A stretch of 64,000 nucleotides of DNA from Thiomargarita sp. Lineage in GTDB: Bacteria > Pseudomonadota > Gammaproteobacteria > Beggiatoales > Beggiatoaceae. Positions 1 through 8,575 of the stretch are shown in pieces. The first letter of the stretch is position 1. Every line of letters begins with the position of its first letter. Where the stretch lies: positions 280,894 through 344,893 of the forward strand of contig DYNP01000001.1 in assembly GCA_020721005.1 (NCBI GenBank). Direction: 5' to 3'. The notes under the pieces were generated by a model. The model did no database searches. It had not been told where the DNA came from and worked only from the letters and a program-made list of their open reading frames with translations. Position numbers and translations under genes: made by a program.

Positions 1-482
1 AATCCATCCATACCGTCCATAAAATTGTAAAGGTTGATCATCCAAACGATAAACAGGAGGGTTAAGCTGAAGGACAGGGGTTGGGAATGATTTAATTCAA
101 TGGGTAGAAGGGAGAAATTTACCGTTAAATCCGTGTTATTAAGTAAAATGAAACTGGCGATGAAATGGGCAAGGAGCCGGTATCCAGCTGACAGTGTTCG
201 CCAGTCGTCCAGAAAGGAGATGGCAGCAATCAAGGAGGCTGTGATATAGGTCCAGAGTAATATTTCTGGACAGGGAATTAGAATGTGGGTGAGGGAAAGG
301 GTGATGAGACCACTGCCAAACAGTGCCAAGCCTCCGGTAACTGGGGTGGGGTGAGTGTGTAGGGAGCGTGCATTGGGATGGTCCACAATGCGCAAAAAAT
401 GGTGAAATTTGGCCAGATAATAGGTTAGGACAGCAGCAATGCTCAGCGCCAAACTGGCAGTAATAATCAGTAAACTGGTCAT
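1..482 (-). CDS. Glycosyltransferase family 4 (WecA/WbpL-like polyprenyl-phosphate sugar-1-phosphate transferase), C-terminus cut by window edge
   Basis: Reading the minus strand from ATG 482 gives about 160 residues of a multi-pass membrane protein starting MTSLLIITASLALSIAAV. It shows the MraY/WecA family hallmarks: VDHPNARSLHTHPTPVTGG in the first cytosolic loop, the aspartate pair FLDDW, and NFMDGMDG at the window edge. Members transfer a sugar-1-phosphate to undecaprenyl phosphate at the inner membrane, the first step of O-antigen or exopolysaccharide assembly. The reading frame is open to base 1, so the 3' end lies outside. It starts 16 bases after the stop of the epimerase gene at 499-1389, so the two are probably co-transcribed, as in wbpV-wbpL type pairs. 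A different overlapping frame (139-492) is open but encodes no recognisable protein. Confidence 0.85.
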   Translation of the reverse strand, partial: MTSLLIITASLALSIAAVLTYYLAKFHHFLRIVDHPNARSLHTHPTPVTGGLALFGSGLITLSLTHILIPCPEILLWTYITASLIAAISFLDDWRTLSAGYRLLAHFIASFILLNNTDLTVNFSLLPIELNHSQPLSFSLTLLFIVWMINLYNFMDGMDG

Positions 483-498
483 ATCGGGTCAATTCATA

Positions 499-1389
499 TC
501 AGGAAGGGAATAAGGTGAAGGATCGAGGATTGTATCCAAAATCTTGGGAGGCGGGACTGTGATCAAATTGCAGGTCTTGTTCCATGCGAGCCAGCATGCT
601 GGGGGTGATGGCAGAGAAGTAGGGTAGCCAACGCAAAGTCAGTAGTATTCCCGTGAGAATGGAGAGGGGAATGGGAAGGAAATGGGGTTTTTTGTCCAGG
701 CGTTGAAAGATGGTGGTGACCATTTCTCGGTAAGTTAAAGTTTGCCCTCCGCTGAGTTGATAAATTTGTTGGTAAGTGGCTTCACAGTTGTAACTTTGTA
801 AACAGGCCAGAGCCAGGTCTTGGGCATGGACAGGTTGTCGCAACCCTTGACCTTTTCCAACTAAGGGGAAGAAGCCAAAACGTTCGATAAATTGGCTGAT
901 GAGGGTGATGTTGCGGTCTCGTCCCGCACCATAGATGAGAGTGGGTCGAAACAAGGTGTATTGACAGTGGCGAAGTTGACTGTATTGGATCAGTTTTTGT
1001 TCAGCTTGTGAGAGTTGTTGAGCCAGTTCCCGCTCTTTGGGATCTTGGGAATGTCGTTTGGTCAGGCAACTGGTGGAGCTGAAGGCGATAATCCGATTGA
1101 GACTGGCCGGTAGGTAAGGTAATAAGTTGGACAGTAAGGGTAAAGGGGCAAGGTGAAAGAGAATGCGGTGGGAAGTCAGTTCCGGCCAGGCAATGGAAGT
1201 GGGTTGGTTAAGGTCCACGGTTTGCCAAGTGAGACCTTCTGTATTGGGATGGGACTGGCGACTGAAGGCAGTAATGGCAAATTGTTGTGCTCGCAGCAAT
1301 GGGAGCAGATACAGGCCAATTTGATTACTTGCTCCAGTGACCAGTATTTGAGTAGATGGAGAGTAAGCCTCAGCAGGTAATTGGGTCAT
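499..1389 (-). CDS. NAD-dependent epimerase/dehydratase family protein (nucleotide-sugar type)
   Basis: The 296-residue protein begins with a Rossmann dinucleotide site, LVTGASNQIGLYLLPLL (near residues 16-32), where the usual GxxGxxG pattern is kept as GASNQIG. Later it has FRPTLIYGAGRDRN, typical of extended short-chain dehydrogenases acting on nucleotide sugars, and a substrate-loop-like LRQPVHAQDLA. The catalytic Tyr-x-x-x-Lys is not clear: the expected region reads QLSQAEQKLIQYSQ, so the exact reaction is uncertain. It lies directly upstream of a GT4 sugar-phosphate transferase on the same strand, pointing to surface polysaccharide synthesis. It is divergent from dsrN with a 74-base spacer. 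Confidence 0.8.
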   Translation of the reverse strand: MTQLPAEAYSPSTQILVTGASNQIGLYLLPLLRAQQFAITAFSRQSHPNTEGLTWQTVDLNQPTSIAWPELTSHRILFHLAPLPLLSNLLPYLPASLNRIIAFSSTSCLTKRHSQDPKERELAQQLSQAEQKLIQYSQLRHCQYTLFRPTLIYGAGRDRNITLISQFIERFGFFPLVGKGQGLRQPVHAQDLALACLQSYNCEATYQQIYQLSGGQTLTYREMVTTIFQRLDKKPHFLPIPLSILTGILLTLRWLPYFSAITPSMLARMEQDLQFDHSPASQDFGYNPRSFTLFPS

Positions 1390-1463
1390 AGGGTAATTTA
1401 AGGTAAGGTGAATGAGGGTGATACACTTTTTAAGTGGAGTTTACAATCAATGGGGAATAGGGC

Positions 1464-2852
1464 ATGTCAGCGTTTTTAATTGCAGCCGCTCGTAAATCAT
1501 CTGGGAAAACCACGGTCAGCCTGGGTCTCTGTGCCGCTTTAACTGCTATGGGCTTACGGGTGCAGCCTTTTAAAAAGGGACCGGATTATATTGATCCTCT
1601 GTGGTTAAGCCAAGCGGCAGGTCGCCCTTGTCACAATTTGGATTTTTACACGATGAGCCCAGATGAAATTGTGCGCAGCGTGGCCACTCATGCCCACGGA
1701 GTTGATGTAACAGTCATTGAAGGTAATAAGGGACTGTTTGATGGTTTGGATGTGCAAGGCACTCAGAGCAATGCGGCGCTTGCCCAGCTACTCAATTGTC
1801 CGGTGGTATTGGTATTGGACACGCAAGGTATGACTCGCGGAATAGCCCCACTTATTTTGGGCTATCAAGCGTTTGAGCCCCATCTGTCCATCATTGGCGT
1901 GATTTTAAATCAGGTGGGTGGGAGTCGCCATGAAGGTAAATTGCGCGCTGCTATTGACTATTATACCAATTTACCGGTGTTAGGTGCCGTACAAAAAGAT
2001 CGCCAACTGTCGATCACTGAACGACATTTGGGGTTGATGCCCAGTAATGAACTGGCACAGGCTCAACTTAAAATTCAACACATTGCGGAAAAAATAGCTG
2101 CCCAAGTAGACCTGCCGCAACTTTTGAATATTCTGTCTCAATATCCTCCCCTGTCCTTACCTCCCCCTACCCCCCCTATCATTTCTAAAACACCTGATAT
2201 AAAATTGGGCATTCTTCGAGACGCGGCTTTTGGCTTCTATTACCCAGGCGACCTGTGGGCGTTGGAAACTGCTGGAGCGGAATTGGTGTTCATTGACGCT
2301 TTGCAGGATCAACAGTTACCAGAAATAGACGGACTGTTCATTGGAGGCGGTTTTCCAGAAACCCAAGCGGCTGCGCTGATGGCCAATCAGTCCCTGCGTT
2401 ATGCAATTCGACACCGCATTGAGCAAGGTTTGCCCGTATATGCAGAATGTGGTGGGCTCATGTACCTGTCTCAAAAATTAGTTTGGCAAGCCTCCAGTTG
2501 GGAAATGGTGGGTGCCTTGCCTTGCACTGCGATCATGGAAGATCATCCCCAAGGGCGAGGTTATGTGCACCTGCGAGAAACTGGGCAAGGATTATGGCCC
2601 CTGCCCAGTGAGAATGGTACAGCCGCTGAATTTCGAGCCCATGAATTTCATTACTCGAGAATTATTGATTTGCCAACTGACAGCGTATTTGCCTACCAAG
2701 TGTTGCGGGGTACTGGAATCACGGGTGAACAAGACGGTCTCGTATACAAACGGGTGCTGGCCAGTTACACTCATTTAAGAAGCGTGCAAAGTAATCCCTG
2801 GCCCCAACGTTTTCTGGAATTCATTCGTCGTTGCAAACTCAATTCATTGTAG
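1464..2852 (+). CDS. dsrN: DsrN-type glutamine-dependent amidase (CobB/CbiA family; siroheme amidation)
   Basis: This 462-residue protein has the full two-domain layout of cobyrinate a,c-diamide synthases: an N-terminal ATPase with AARKSSGKTTVSLG (residues 8-21) and KKGPDYIDPLW, and a C-terminal class I glutamine amidotransferase with GLFIGGGFPE, nucleophile Cys329 in YAECGGLMYL, and His393 in RAHEFHYSR. In sulfur oxidisers DsrN is a CobB/CbiA homologue thought to amidate siroheme to siroamide for reverse sulfite reductase DsrAB. The family alone would also fit corrin synthesis (cbiA/cobB), but no other cobalamin gene is nearby and the next gene is a clear dsrR homologue, the order found in the Allochromatium dsr cluster (dsrN-dsrR-dsrS). 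Start ATG 1464 puts the ATP site at the normal distance from the N-terminus. Confidence 0.85.
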   Translation: MSAFLIAAARKSSGKTTVSLGLCAALTAMGLRVQPFKKGPDYIDPLWLSQAAGRPCHNLDFYTMSPDEIVRSVATHAHGVDVTVIEGNKGLFDGLDVQGTQSNAALAQLLNCPVVLVLDTQGMTRGIAPLILGYQAFEPHLSIIGVILNQVGGSRHEGKLRAAIDYYTNLPVLGAVQKDRQLSITERHLGLMPSNELAQAQLKIQHIAEKIAAQVDLPQLLNILSQYPPLSLPPPTPPIISKTPDIKLGILRDAAFGFYYPGDLWALETAGAELVFIDALQDQQLPEIDGLFIGGGFPETQAAALMANQSLRYAIRHRIEQGLPVYAECGGLMYLSQKLVWQASSWEMVGALPCTAIMEDHPQGRGYVHLRETGQGLWPLPSENGTAAEFRAHEFHYSRIIDLPTDSVFAYQVLRGTGITGEQDGLVYKRVLASYTHLRSVQSNPWPQRFLEFIRRCKLNSL

Positions 2853-2913
2853 GGACCACCACTCCTAAATAAATTTCCTTTCAGAATACCCATCTGATTT
2901 TTAGAGGACACTC

Positions 2914-3240
2914 ATGTTTAAAATCACCGAAGCTGCGGCCCAACAAATTCTCAAAGCTGCTCAACAAAATGAAATGACCCACTGGTCCCTACGATTGGCT
3001 GCCCAACGCACTCCTGATGGCAGCATCGACTATGGCATGGGCTTTGATGAGAAACACGAGGAAGACATTGCGATCATATCCAGAGAAGTGGAAATTATTT
3101 TTCACCCCAACTATCAAGAATTATTGCAAGGTGCCATGATGGACTTTGTAGAATTGACTGAAGGGGACTATCGCTTTATCTTCCTCAATCCCAACGACCC
3201 CCATTATATTCCCCCCAACTCTGGTGGAGAATCTGCTTAA
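2914..3240 (+). CDS. dsrR: DsrR, cysteine-free IscA-like protein of the dsr system
   Basis: The 108-residue protein has the A-type iron-sulfur carrier fold signature (MFKITEAAAQQILKAA at the start; LRLAAQRTPDGSIDYGMGF; VEIIFHPNYQELL; FIFLNPNDPHYIPP at the end) but contains no cysteine at all, whereas IscA/SufA/ErpA need three. That loss defines DsrR, for which a role in post-transcriptional control of dsr expression has been proposed in Allochromatium rather than cluster transfer. ATG 2914 follows the AGAGGA motif just upstream. It sits 61 bases after dsrN on the same strand, which supports both calls. Confidence 0.87.
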   Translation: MFKITEAAAQQILKAAQQNEMTHWSLRLAAQRTPDGSIDYGMGFDEKHEEDIAIISREVEIIFHPNYQELLQGAMMDFVELTEGDYRFIFLNPNDPHYIPPNSGGESA

Positions 3241-3266
3241 CTCTCCCCTGCCCAAACTCCACCAAC

Positions 3267-4859
3267 ATGAGTCACCATTCCCACTCACTCGACACTGACC
3301 CCATGACTTTAATTGCTTATCTATTGCTCATGATCGGGTTACTGAGTGCCTGTGCCCCCCAACCCCCAATATCTTCACCAGGGCATATTCAACACACGGA
3401 AAAATCTGCCTCCAAAGAAGACATTCCTCCCATTGCCCAACACACCCCCTATCTCCCCGTTCCCAAACCCACAGTTCCCTTAGAAACTTATACCGTGGTA
3501 GTCAGTGGGGTGCCGGTGGACAAACTGCTATTTGCTCTGGGACGAGATGCGGGACTGAATATCGACATTCATCCCGGTATCAAAGGCAATTTAACTCTCA
3601 ATGCAGTCAATCAAACCCTGCCACAACTGCTCGAAAGAATTGCCCAACAAATTGAATTGCGCTATCGGCTAGAAGGCAATCACGTTATCATCACCCCAGA
3701 TTTGCCTTACACTCAAATTTACAAAATCAGCTATCTCAATCTGAGTCGAGACAGTCGCAGTGAAATGAGTATTTCCACACAAATCATCAGCGACACCAGC
3801 CAAATTGGAGGAGGCAGTGGAGGAAAAAGTGGAGGAGAAAATAACTCTACCACCACTATCAGCACAATATCTAATCACCAATTCTGGGCAAACCTAGAAA
3901 AAAATATCCTTGCCATTCTCGCCAATCACAGCCAAATAGCCCTGTCTGCTCAATCCGTTATTGTCAACCCGGAAACAGGAATTCTCACCATTCATGCCAC
4001 TGAAAAACAACATAAAGCCGTTCAACACTTTATCGATCAAGTTCTCAGCATTGCCCAACAGCAGGTACTGATTGAAGCCACCATTGTCGAAGTCAGTCTC
4101 AGCGACCGTTATCAAGCTGGAATCGATTGGCAACGCCTACATGGTGATTTTTCCTACATCCAAGCCCTCAGCGGTGGCAACTTGGGCAGTGCCCCTTTTT
4201 ACTCATTTGAGTACAATAATCCCAACAGCAAATTGGGCGATGTATCTGCCACGGTGCGATTTCTCGAAGAATTTGGGAACATCAAAGTGCTTTCCAGTCC
4301 CAAGATTATAGCCCTGAACAATCAGACCGCTATTCTGAAAGTCGTTGATAACATTGTCTATTTCACCACTCAAGTCGATGTCAATGAAACTGAAACTCGC
4401 ACTCGAGAAACTTACACCACTGAAATCAATACAGTACCGGTGGGACTGGTCATCACTATCATTCCCCAAATTAATGAAAACGGGAATGTGAACTTAAACA
4501 TTCGGCCCACAGTCTCGCGAATTATACGATACAAAACCGATCCCAATCCAGCACTTGCTCAAGCTGGGACTCTTAACCAAATCCCAGAAATCCAAATTCG
4601 CGAAATGGAAACTTTGCTCAGAATTAATGACGGTGAAATTGCGGTAATTGGTGGTCTGATGCAAGATATTACTGAACAAGACAAAACTGGCATTCCCGTC
4701 CTGTCTCAACTGCCTATTTTAGGTGATCTATTCAGCTATCGTGATGATCACTATGAAAAAACTGAACTGGTCATATTTTTACGGCCCAGAATTCTCAAAG
4801 GCAGTCATGTGGAGGGCAACCCAGTTTATCAGCACTATCTGTCACCTCAAAATCAATAG
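3267..4859 (+). CDS. mshL: MshL-like secretin (type IV pilus / type II secretion outer membrane pore), lipoprotein
   Basis: The 530-residue protein has a lipoprotein signal (hydrophobic stretch then LLSAC), a Pro-rich linker, an STN/secretin N0-like domain (near residues 75-150: DKLLFALGRDAGLNIDIHP), a Gly/Ser-rich insert near 180-200, and a C-terminal secretin domain: VLIEATIVEVSLSDRYQAG, NIKVLSSPKIIALNNQ, VGLVITIIPQINENG, GEIAVIGGLMQD and the closing ELVIFLRPRI. The order matches MshL of MSHA-type pili rather than PilQ, which carries AMIN domains. ATG 3303, right before the hydrophobic signal, is an alternative start; neither start has a good ribosome-binding site. It follows dsrR by 26 bases, yet no other pilus gene is present, and converges on the FIST gene with a 4-base gap. 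Confidence 0.82.
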   Translation: MSHHSHSLDTDPMTLIAYLLLMIGLLSACAPQPPISSPGHIQHTEKSASKEDIPPIAQHTPYLPVPKPTVPLETYTVVVSGVPVDKLLFALGRDAGLNIDIHPGIKGNLTLNAVNQTLPQLLERIAQQIELRYRLEGNHVIITPDLPYTQIYKISYLNLSRDSRSEMSISTQIISDTSQIGGGSGGKSGGENNSTTTISTISNHQFWANLEKNILAILANHSQIALSAQSVIVNPETGILTIHATEKQHKAVQHFIDQVLSIAQQQVLIEATIVEVSLSDRYQAGIDWQRLHGDFSYIQALSGGNLGSAPFYSFEYNNPNSKLGDVSATVRFLEEFGNIKVLSSPKIIALNNQTAILKVVDNIVYFTTQVDVNETETRTRETYTTEINTVPVGLVITIIPQINENGNVNLNIRPTVSRIIRYKTDPNPALAQAGTLNQIPEIQIREMETLLRINDGEIAVIGGLMQDITEQDKTGIPVLSQLPILGDLFSYRDDHYEKTELVIFLRPRILKGSHVEGNPVYQHYLSPQNQ

Positions 4860-4863
4860 ATGA

Positions 4864-6015
4864 TTATAAAAATAAAGTCAGAATTCCCGTGTAGCCATAC
4901 AGACGTTGATGATAAATCTCCCCATTGGCAAAAAAACCCACCAAGGGGAAATCTCCCAAAGTGTTTTGAATGATCTTTAACTCTTGGGAATCATTTCCAA
5001 ACAAATTCTTACCTCGTCCCAGACAAGAATAATAAATGCCCCCTTTGGGCGGTTTGTGAATGCGAGACCTTAAATGGTTAAGCATTCTCACCAAATCCTC
5101 ACTGGCACTTTCAATATCGCGACGCGTGAATAAAATGGACATCCCTGGCTGCACATTGTCCCCAATAGCCAACAACTTATGTTGAGGATCAATTCCAATC
5201 AAAGTGCGAACCAAATAATCTCCCAAATCCGAACCTGCAACGGGTAAAGCCGCAAAAATATACCCTCCTACCTTACCCAAATCACTCGCCAATTCTTCCC
5301 CAATATCCTGATTGAACACATCTAAAGCAGGCAAATTATCCAAGCGAATGATGATATTATGACTACAATCGGTGATTTGATGTCGGGGACCAATGGCAGT
5401 GCATCCCTGACTTAATTGAGTGACCACCTGCACCTCTTTTGAGAATAACACCCCGGATAAGCCACCTTCGGTAATTTTATTGGCAATTTGCAAATAATTA
5501 TCCCGGGAACTGGTCAATCCCCCCACCAAAAAACATTCGTTCAACTGTTCACTTAATCGTTGAATCATCTCAATAATTCTTATATTGCGTGGATCCCCAT
5601 GCACCACCGCAAACATGGGTTGCTGATCATCATACCAATCCTCATCCAACAAAGAAACTAACTCCTTATCTGAGGCACTGAATACCTTAAACGATTGAGG
5701 AGGAAACTGAGCCACCATCACTGCCATGGCTGGTTTGTCAAAATATTCAATTCCCGAACTGCAAATACCAATACCTGTCGTGCCCACCCAATCTTGAATA
5801 CCGGTGGTCTCCTTAAAAAAAGCCACAATATCAATTAAATCCTTGAGAAATAAATCAGTCAGGTATAAAAATCCCAAGTTAGCTCCAGCCACCTGGCCCA
5901 ACTGTTCCAAACACTCTTTGGCTGCAATCTCCCACTGTTCCGCCGTGGCATGTCCCACCTTAAACTGTTGCATACTATTGGCTTGAAAAGACCCTGCCAA
6001 CTTATTGTCATACAT
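4864..6015 (-). CDS. FIST N- and C-domain signal transduction protein
   Basis: The 383-residue soluble protein has the FIST architecture: an N-terminal domain beginning FKVGHATAEQWEIAAKECLEQL with VGTTGIGICSSGIEY, FAVVHGDPRN and CFLVGGLTSSRDNYLQ, and a C-terminal domain with GGIYYSCLGRGKNLFG, PLVGFFANGEI and LYGYTGILTLFL. FIST domains are predicted small-ligand sensors, possibly for amino acids. Here no kinase or output domain is fused, so the protein probably acts as a free-standing sensor or partner. Start ATG 6015 has GGGAG 7-8 bases upstream. It is monocistronic or the last gene of the minus-strand block; a palindromic repeat lies in its leader. Confidence 0.87.
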   Translation of the reverse strand: MYDNKLAGSFQANSMQQFKVGHATAEQWEIAAKECLEQLGQVAGANLGFLYLTDLFLKDLIDIVAFFKETTGIQDWVGTTGIGICSSGIEYFDKPAMAVMVAQFPPQSFKVFSASDKELVSLLDEDWYDDQQPMFAVVHGDPRNIRIIEMIQRLSEQLNECFLVGGLTSSRDNYLQIANKITEGGLSGVLFSKEVQVVTQLSQGCTAIGPRHQITDCSHNIIIRLDNLPALDVFNQDIGEELASDLGKVGGYIFAALPVAGSDLGDYLVRTLIGIDPQHKLLAIGDNVQPGMSILFTRRDIESASEDLVRMLNHLRSRIHKPPKGGIYYSCLGRGKNLFGNDSQELKIIQNTLGDFPLVGFFANGEIYHQRLYGYTGILTLFL

Positions 6016-6058
6016 GATACTTCTCCCAAAAATTTCATAAATTAATGCGGCTAATAAT

Positions 6059-6084
6059 GTTGGGTTACGCTCCGCTAACCCAAC
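6059..6084. repeat. Short palindromic repeat (GTTGGGTTA hairpin)
   Basis: A 9-base inverted repeat, GTTGGGTTA and TAACCCAAC, surrounds an 8-base loop (CGCTCCGC) between the C13 peptidase gene and the FIST gene. Such GTTGGGTTA palindromes are known as dispersed intergenic repeats in Beggiatoa-like and cyanobacterial genomes. There is no T-tract, so it is not a convincing terminator. Confidence 0.7.
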
Positions 6085-6111
6085 CTACTTTTCTAGTTCT
6101 AAATCAATGAG

Positions 6112-8559
6112 TTACTTAACCTCAAAACTTTTTTGAATCAAAGTTTGAGAAGGTAATAAGGAATTGCGAAAGGGCAAATCTTCAGTGGGACTGTGCAACA
6201 GAAAAACTTTATACTGACCCTTTTTAAGTATTTCTTTACCCACTGCCCCTTCAAACACTAATTCCCCAGCAGATGGCGGCCACAGAGGAAAATTATACGG
6301 ATCATCAGTTATTGCAAAGGGTGAAAATTGATTCAGTCCCTTGGCTGCAAACAGTTTTTTATCGGGCAACATTATCACCACTGCTTGGGACCAATCTTCA
6401 TCAACCAACTGGGGAACTCGAATTTTCACCGTTTCTCCCTCTGAATAGCTGGGCTGGGATATCTCCGGCTCATTCCCCAACAAAGGTTCCTCCACAGTTG
6501 CTATAACCATGCCCGAACCAATGTAGTAGTCTTTATAAGGTTCCACAGATTTATCAGATAAAACCAATTGTTCCTCAGTACCCCAAAAGAAAAGAGGCAG
6601 TTGTTCTGAGGGTATGTCCAGGTCCAGGTATTCATTCTGCGACTTTATTTTTAAGAGTGCTTCCGAAACCTGGCCTCCCCAATTCATGAGATTGCCCCAC
6701 AATACCCAAGAAAGTGAAGTTTTTTTGTCAGGACTGAAAGGGCTGCCTATGAAAATCCGCAATCTCCCCTCAGGTATTTTCAAGGATTGTAAAGCTGAAT
6801 ACAATTCATTGGAAGAAGGTCGATCGTCGATGATCAACATATTTCCCAAACTGTTGCTTTCAGCTTGTTTTATCCAATTAAGAACGGATTTAGTAGAAAA
6901 GGGACCGCGTTCATCGCCCACCCAATAGATCAGCCAGTCTTGGGTCTTTTCTTGTCCCCATTCAGTAAATGCAAAATCAAGATTCTTGCGGTTGAGTGAA
7001 GCAGTTACTCCTTGACTTGGATGATTGCTCAAGTAATAAATATCTTCACTTTGATAACCTAAAGAGCGGAGAACCTGATAAGCTTTATCAGCCATCGGCA
7101 CAGCATTTTTGGATTTGGAAGTGACCACCAATACAGCCCGATCTCGATAAGGATGGTTAATTTGTACAGACACAGTTTTCGGTCGCGCAATATTCCTCGA
7201 TTGATCTTGAGCATAAATTACCAAGGAATAAGTGCCCGCTTCTTTAAAGGGAATGGAGCTGGTGTAGCGTTGCTCTTCCCCCCTCTCTCTTTCGCCAGTG
7301 GGAAGCAACTCAAAACTGGGCATTTTTACCAAAGTCCCACTTGGAGAATAAGGAGATACTCCTGATTCTGGACGAATTTCTGCCCACACTTTGGCCACCG
7401 GCGAGTCTGAGATTTTGACATTGACTTCCATATCAACTTGTAAAGCATCTGTATCGATTTTCTCTGGAGAAACTGAAATGATTTCAGGGAGTTGATGATC
7501 AGTGGGGGTGTTGAGATTGCCAATCCAATAATTTTGAGCCAGTTGATGATCAGTTTCGGAATTCCCCTCGTGATCCCCAGTTGTTTCTAATTGGGGAGTT
7601 TGCTCAGACTTGCCGGCAAGGACATGATCATAAGCCAAGGTAAATGCTTCTCCAATATTTGCGCCATATAGGATTGAATTCCAAAAGAAATACGAAAATG
7701 AAATTCCCGTATTGTGTATTTTGGCAGTTTCTTCCTTGTCAGCACTGGTAACTATGAGGCGCTTGGGTTTGGCCAAGGGCTTTATAAAACTGCCGGAGTA
7801 GCAGGCTTCGTAAATCAATTTGACAGTGCCATTCCCAGTTGCTTGAAATTCATCCAACCACTGGCTTAAATCAGTCACCTGCAACCTTTCACTGTCACTG
7901 TCACTTAAAACAAAGGCACCCTCTATTCCATGATCAACCAAATATAAGGTCAAATGACCTTGGGGATTGTCGGCCTTGGCCCATTCTGTAATTGCTTTTC
8001 TTATATTTTCCTGGGTGGGAGGACCATCTATGTCATCTGCTTTACCATTGCCATCCACGTCAGAACTCTCTTTCTTTACATTGTCATCTTGTTTATTATT
8101 GTTATCCGACTGATCAGAATTCTCTGCGGCCTTTTCATCCATCAAATAATGGATGTTTTGTTTGGTAAAACCTTGATAAATCAAGGTAAAATAAGCAAAA
8201 TTACTAAGAAGTTGGGAGGCTTCCCAAAGTTTATCGCTTTCACCTTTTCTTCCCACCACGATAATGGCTTTTCCATCTTCAAATTGTTTGGGGGTGAATA
8301 GTTGAATTCGATTGTGACCTGGGTCGGTTACATAGGCGATCCCTTGTGGGTCCACTGCAATTCCAATGGGTTGGTTAAATTGACCTGGGAATACTCCAAA
8401 TTCTCCCCATTTGCTAACGAATTCAAAGGATTCTGAAAATTTTAGGATACGGGCATTGTTGGAATCGACCACATACAAGTTATTGTGTTGGTCAGCAAAA
8501 ATACCAGCCAAGCGACTGAATTGGGTATTACACTCTTCTTTGGGATTGTAGGAATCCAA
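6112..8559 (-). CDS. C13-family (caspase/legumain-like) peptidase with tandem second degenerate domain; 3' part of a split NHL-C13 gene
   Basis: The 815-residue frame opens with NHL propeller repeats (NNLYVVDSNNARILKF, GIAYVTDPGHNRIQLF; residues 1-92), then a C13-type peptidase domain (about 95-330) with the dyad His210 in LYLVDHG and Cys253 in IYEACYSGSF. A DxDxNGxxDxxD calcium-loop-like segment sits at residues 167-178 in an acidic insert. An Ig-like domain follows (about 360-470), then a second domain (about 485-640) that parallels the first but has WVGDE and LIIDDRPSS at the two catalytic sites. There is no signal peptide and the only upstream start is a TTG inside a propeller, so it is probably the downstream half of the gene at 8528-10537. 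As a separate product it would be cytoplasmic and lack most of the propeller. Confidence 0.8.
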   Translation of the reverse strand: MDSYNPKEECNTQFSRLAGIFADQHNNLYVVDSNNARILKFSESFEFVSKWGEFGVFPGQFNQPIGIAVDPQGIAYVTDPGHNRIQLFTPKQFEDGKAIIVVGRKGESDKLWEASQLLSNFAYFTLIYQGFTKQNIHYLMDEKAAENSDQSDNNNKQDDNVKKESSDVDGNGKADDIDGPPTQENIRKAITEWAKADNPQGHLTLYLVDHGIEGAFVLSDSDSERLQVTDLSQWLDEFQATGNGTVKLIYEACYSGSFIKPLAKPKRLIVTSADKEETAKIHNTGISFSYFFWNSILYGANIGEAFTLAYDHVLAGKSEQTPQLETTGDHEGNSETDHQLAQNYWIGNLNTPTDHQLPEIISVSPEKIDTDALQVDMEVNVKISDSPVAKVWAEIRPESGVSPYSPSGTLVKMPSFELLPTGERERGEEQRYTSSIPFKEAGTYSLVIYAQDQSRNIARPKTVSVQINHPYRDRAVLVVTSKSKNAVPMADKAYQVLRSLGYQSEDIYYLSNHPSQGVTASLNRKNLDFAFTEWGQEKTQDWLIYWVGDERGPFSTKSVLNWIKQAESNSLGNMLIIDDRPSSNELYSALQSLKIPEGRLRIFIGSPFSPDKKTSLSWVLWGNLMNWGGQVSEALLKIKSQNEYLDLDIPSEQLPLFFWGTEEQLVLSDKSVEPYKDYYIGSGMVIATVEEPLLGNEPEISQPSYSEGETVKIRVPQLVDEDWSQAVVIMLPDKKLFAAKGLNQFSPFAITDDPYNFPLWPPSAGELVFEGAVGKEILKKGQYKVFLLHSPTEDLPFRNSLLPSQTLIQKSFEVK

Positions 8560-8575
8560 ACACTCTACCGGGATT
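8528..8575 (-). other. Probable frameshift junction joining the NHL and C13 reading frames
   Basis: The upstream frame stops at 8528 and the downstream frame is open from a stop at about 8573-8575, so the two overlap here. Moving +1 anywhere in this stretch (for example at the CCC-GGT codons) joins them into one protein of about 1,480 residues with an uninterrupted NHL propeller. Whether this is a mutation, a sequencing error or programmed frameshifting cannot be told from sequence alone. Confidence 0.65.

Noticed and set aside
139..492. 117-residue minus-strand open frame
   Set aside because: It overlaps the real GT4 reading frame (start 482), which carries FLDDW and NFMDGMDG; the 117-residue product has no recognisable feature.
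1464..2852. Call as cobalamin-pathway cbiA/cobB
   Set aside because: The family fits, but no other cobalamin gene is nearby and the adjacent cysteine-free IscA-like gene identifies the dsr context.
2914..3240. Call as iron-sulfur carrier IscA/ErpA
   Set aside because: There is no cysteine in the protein, so it cannot bind a cluster in the IscA manner.
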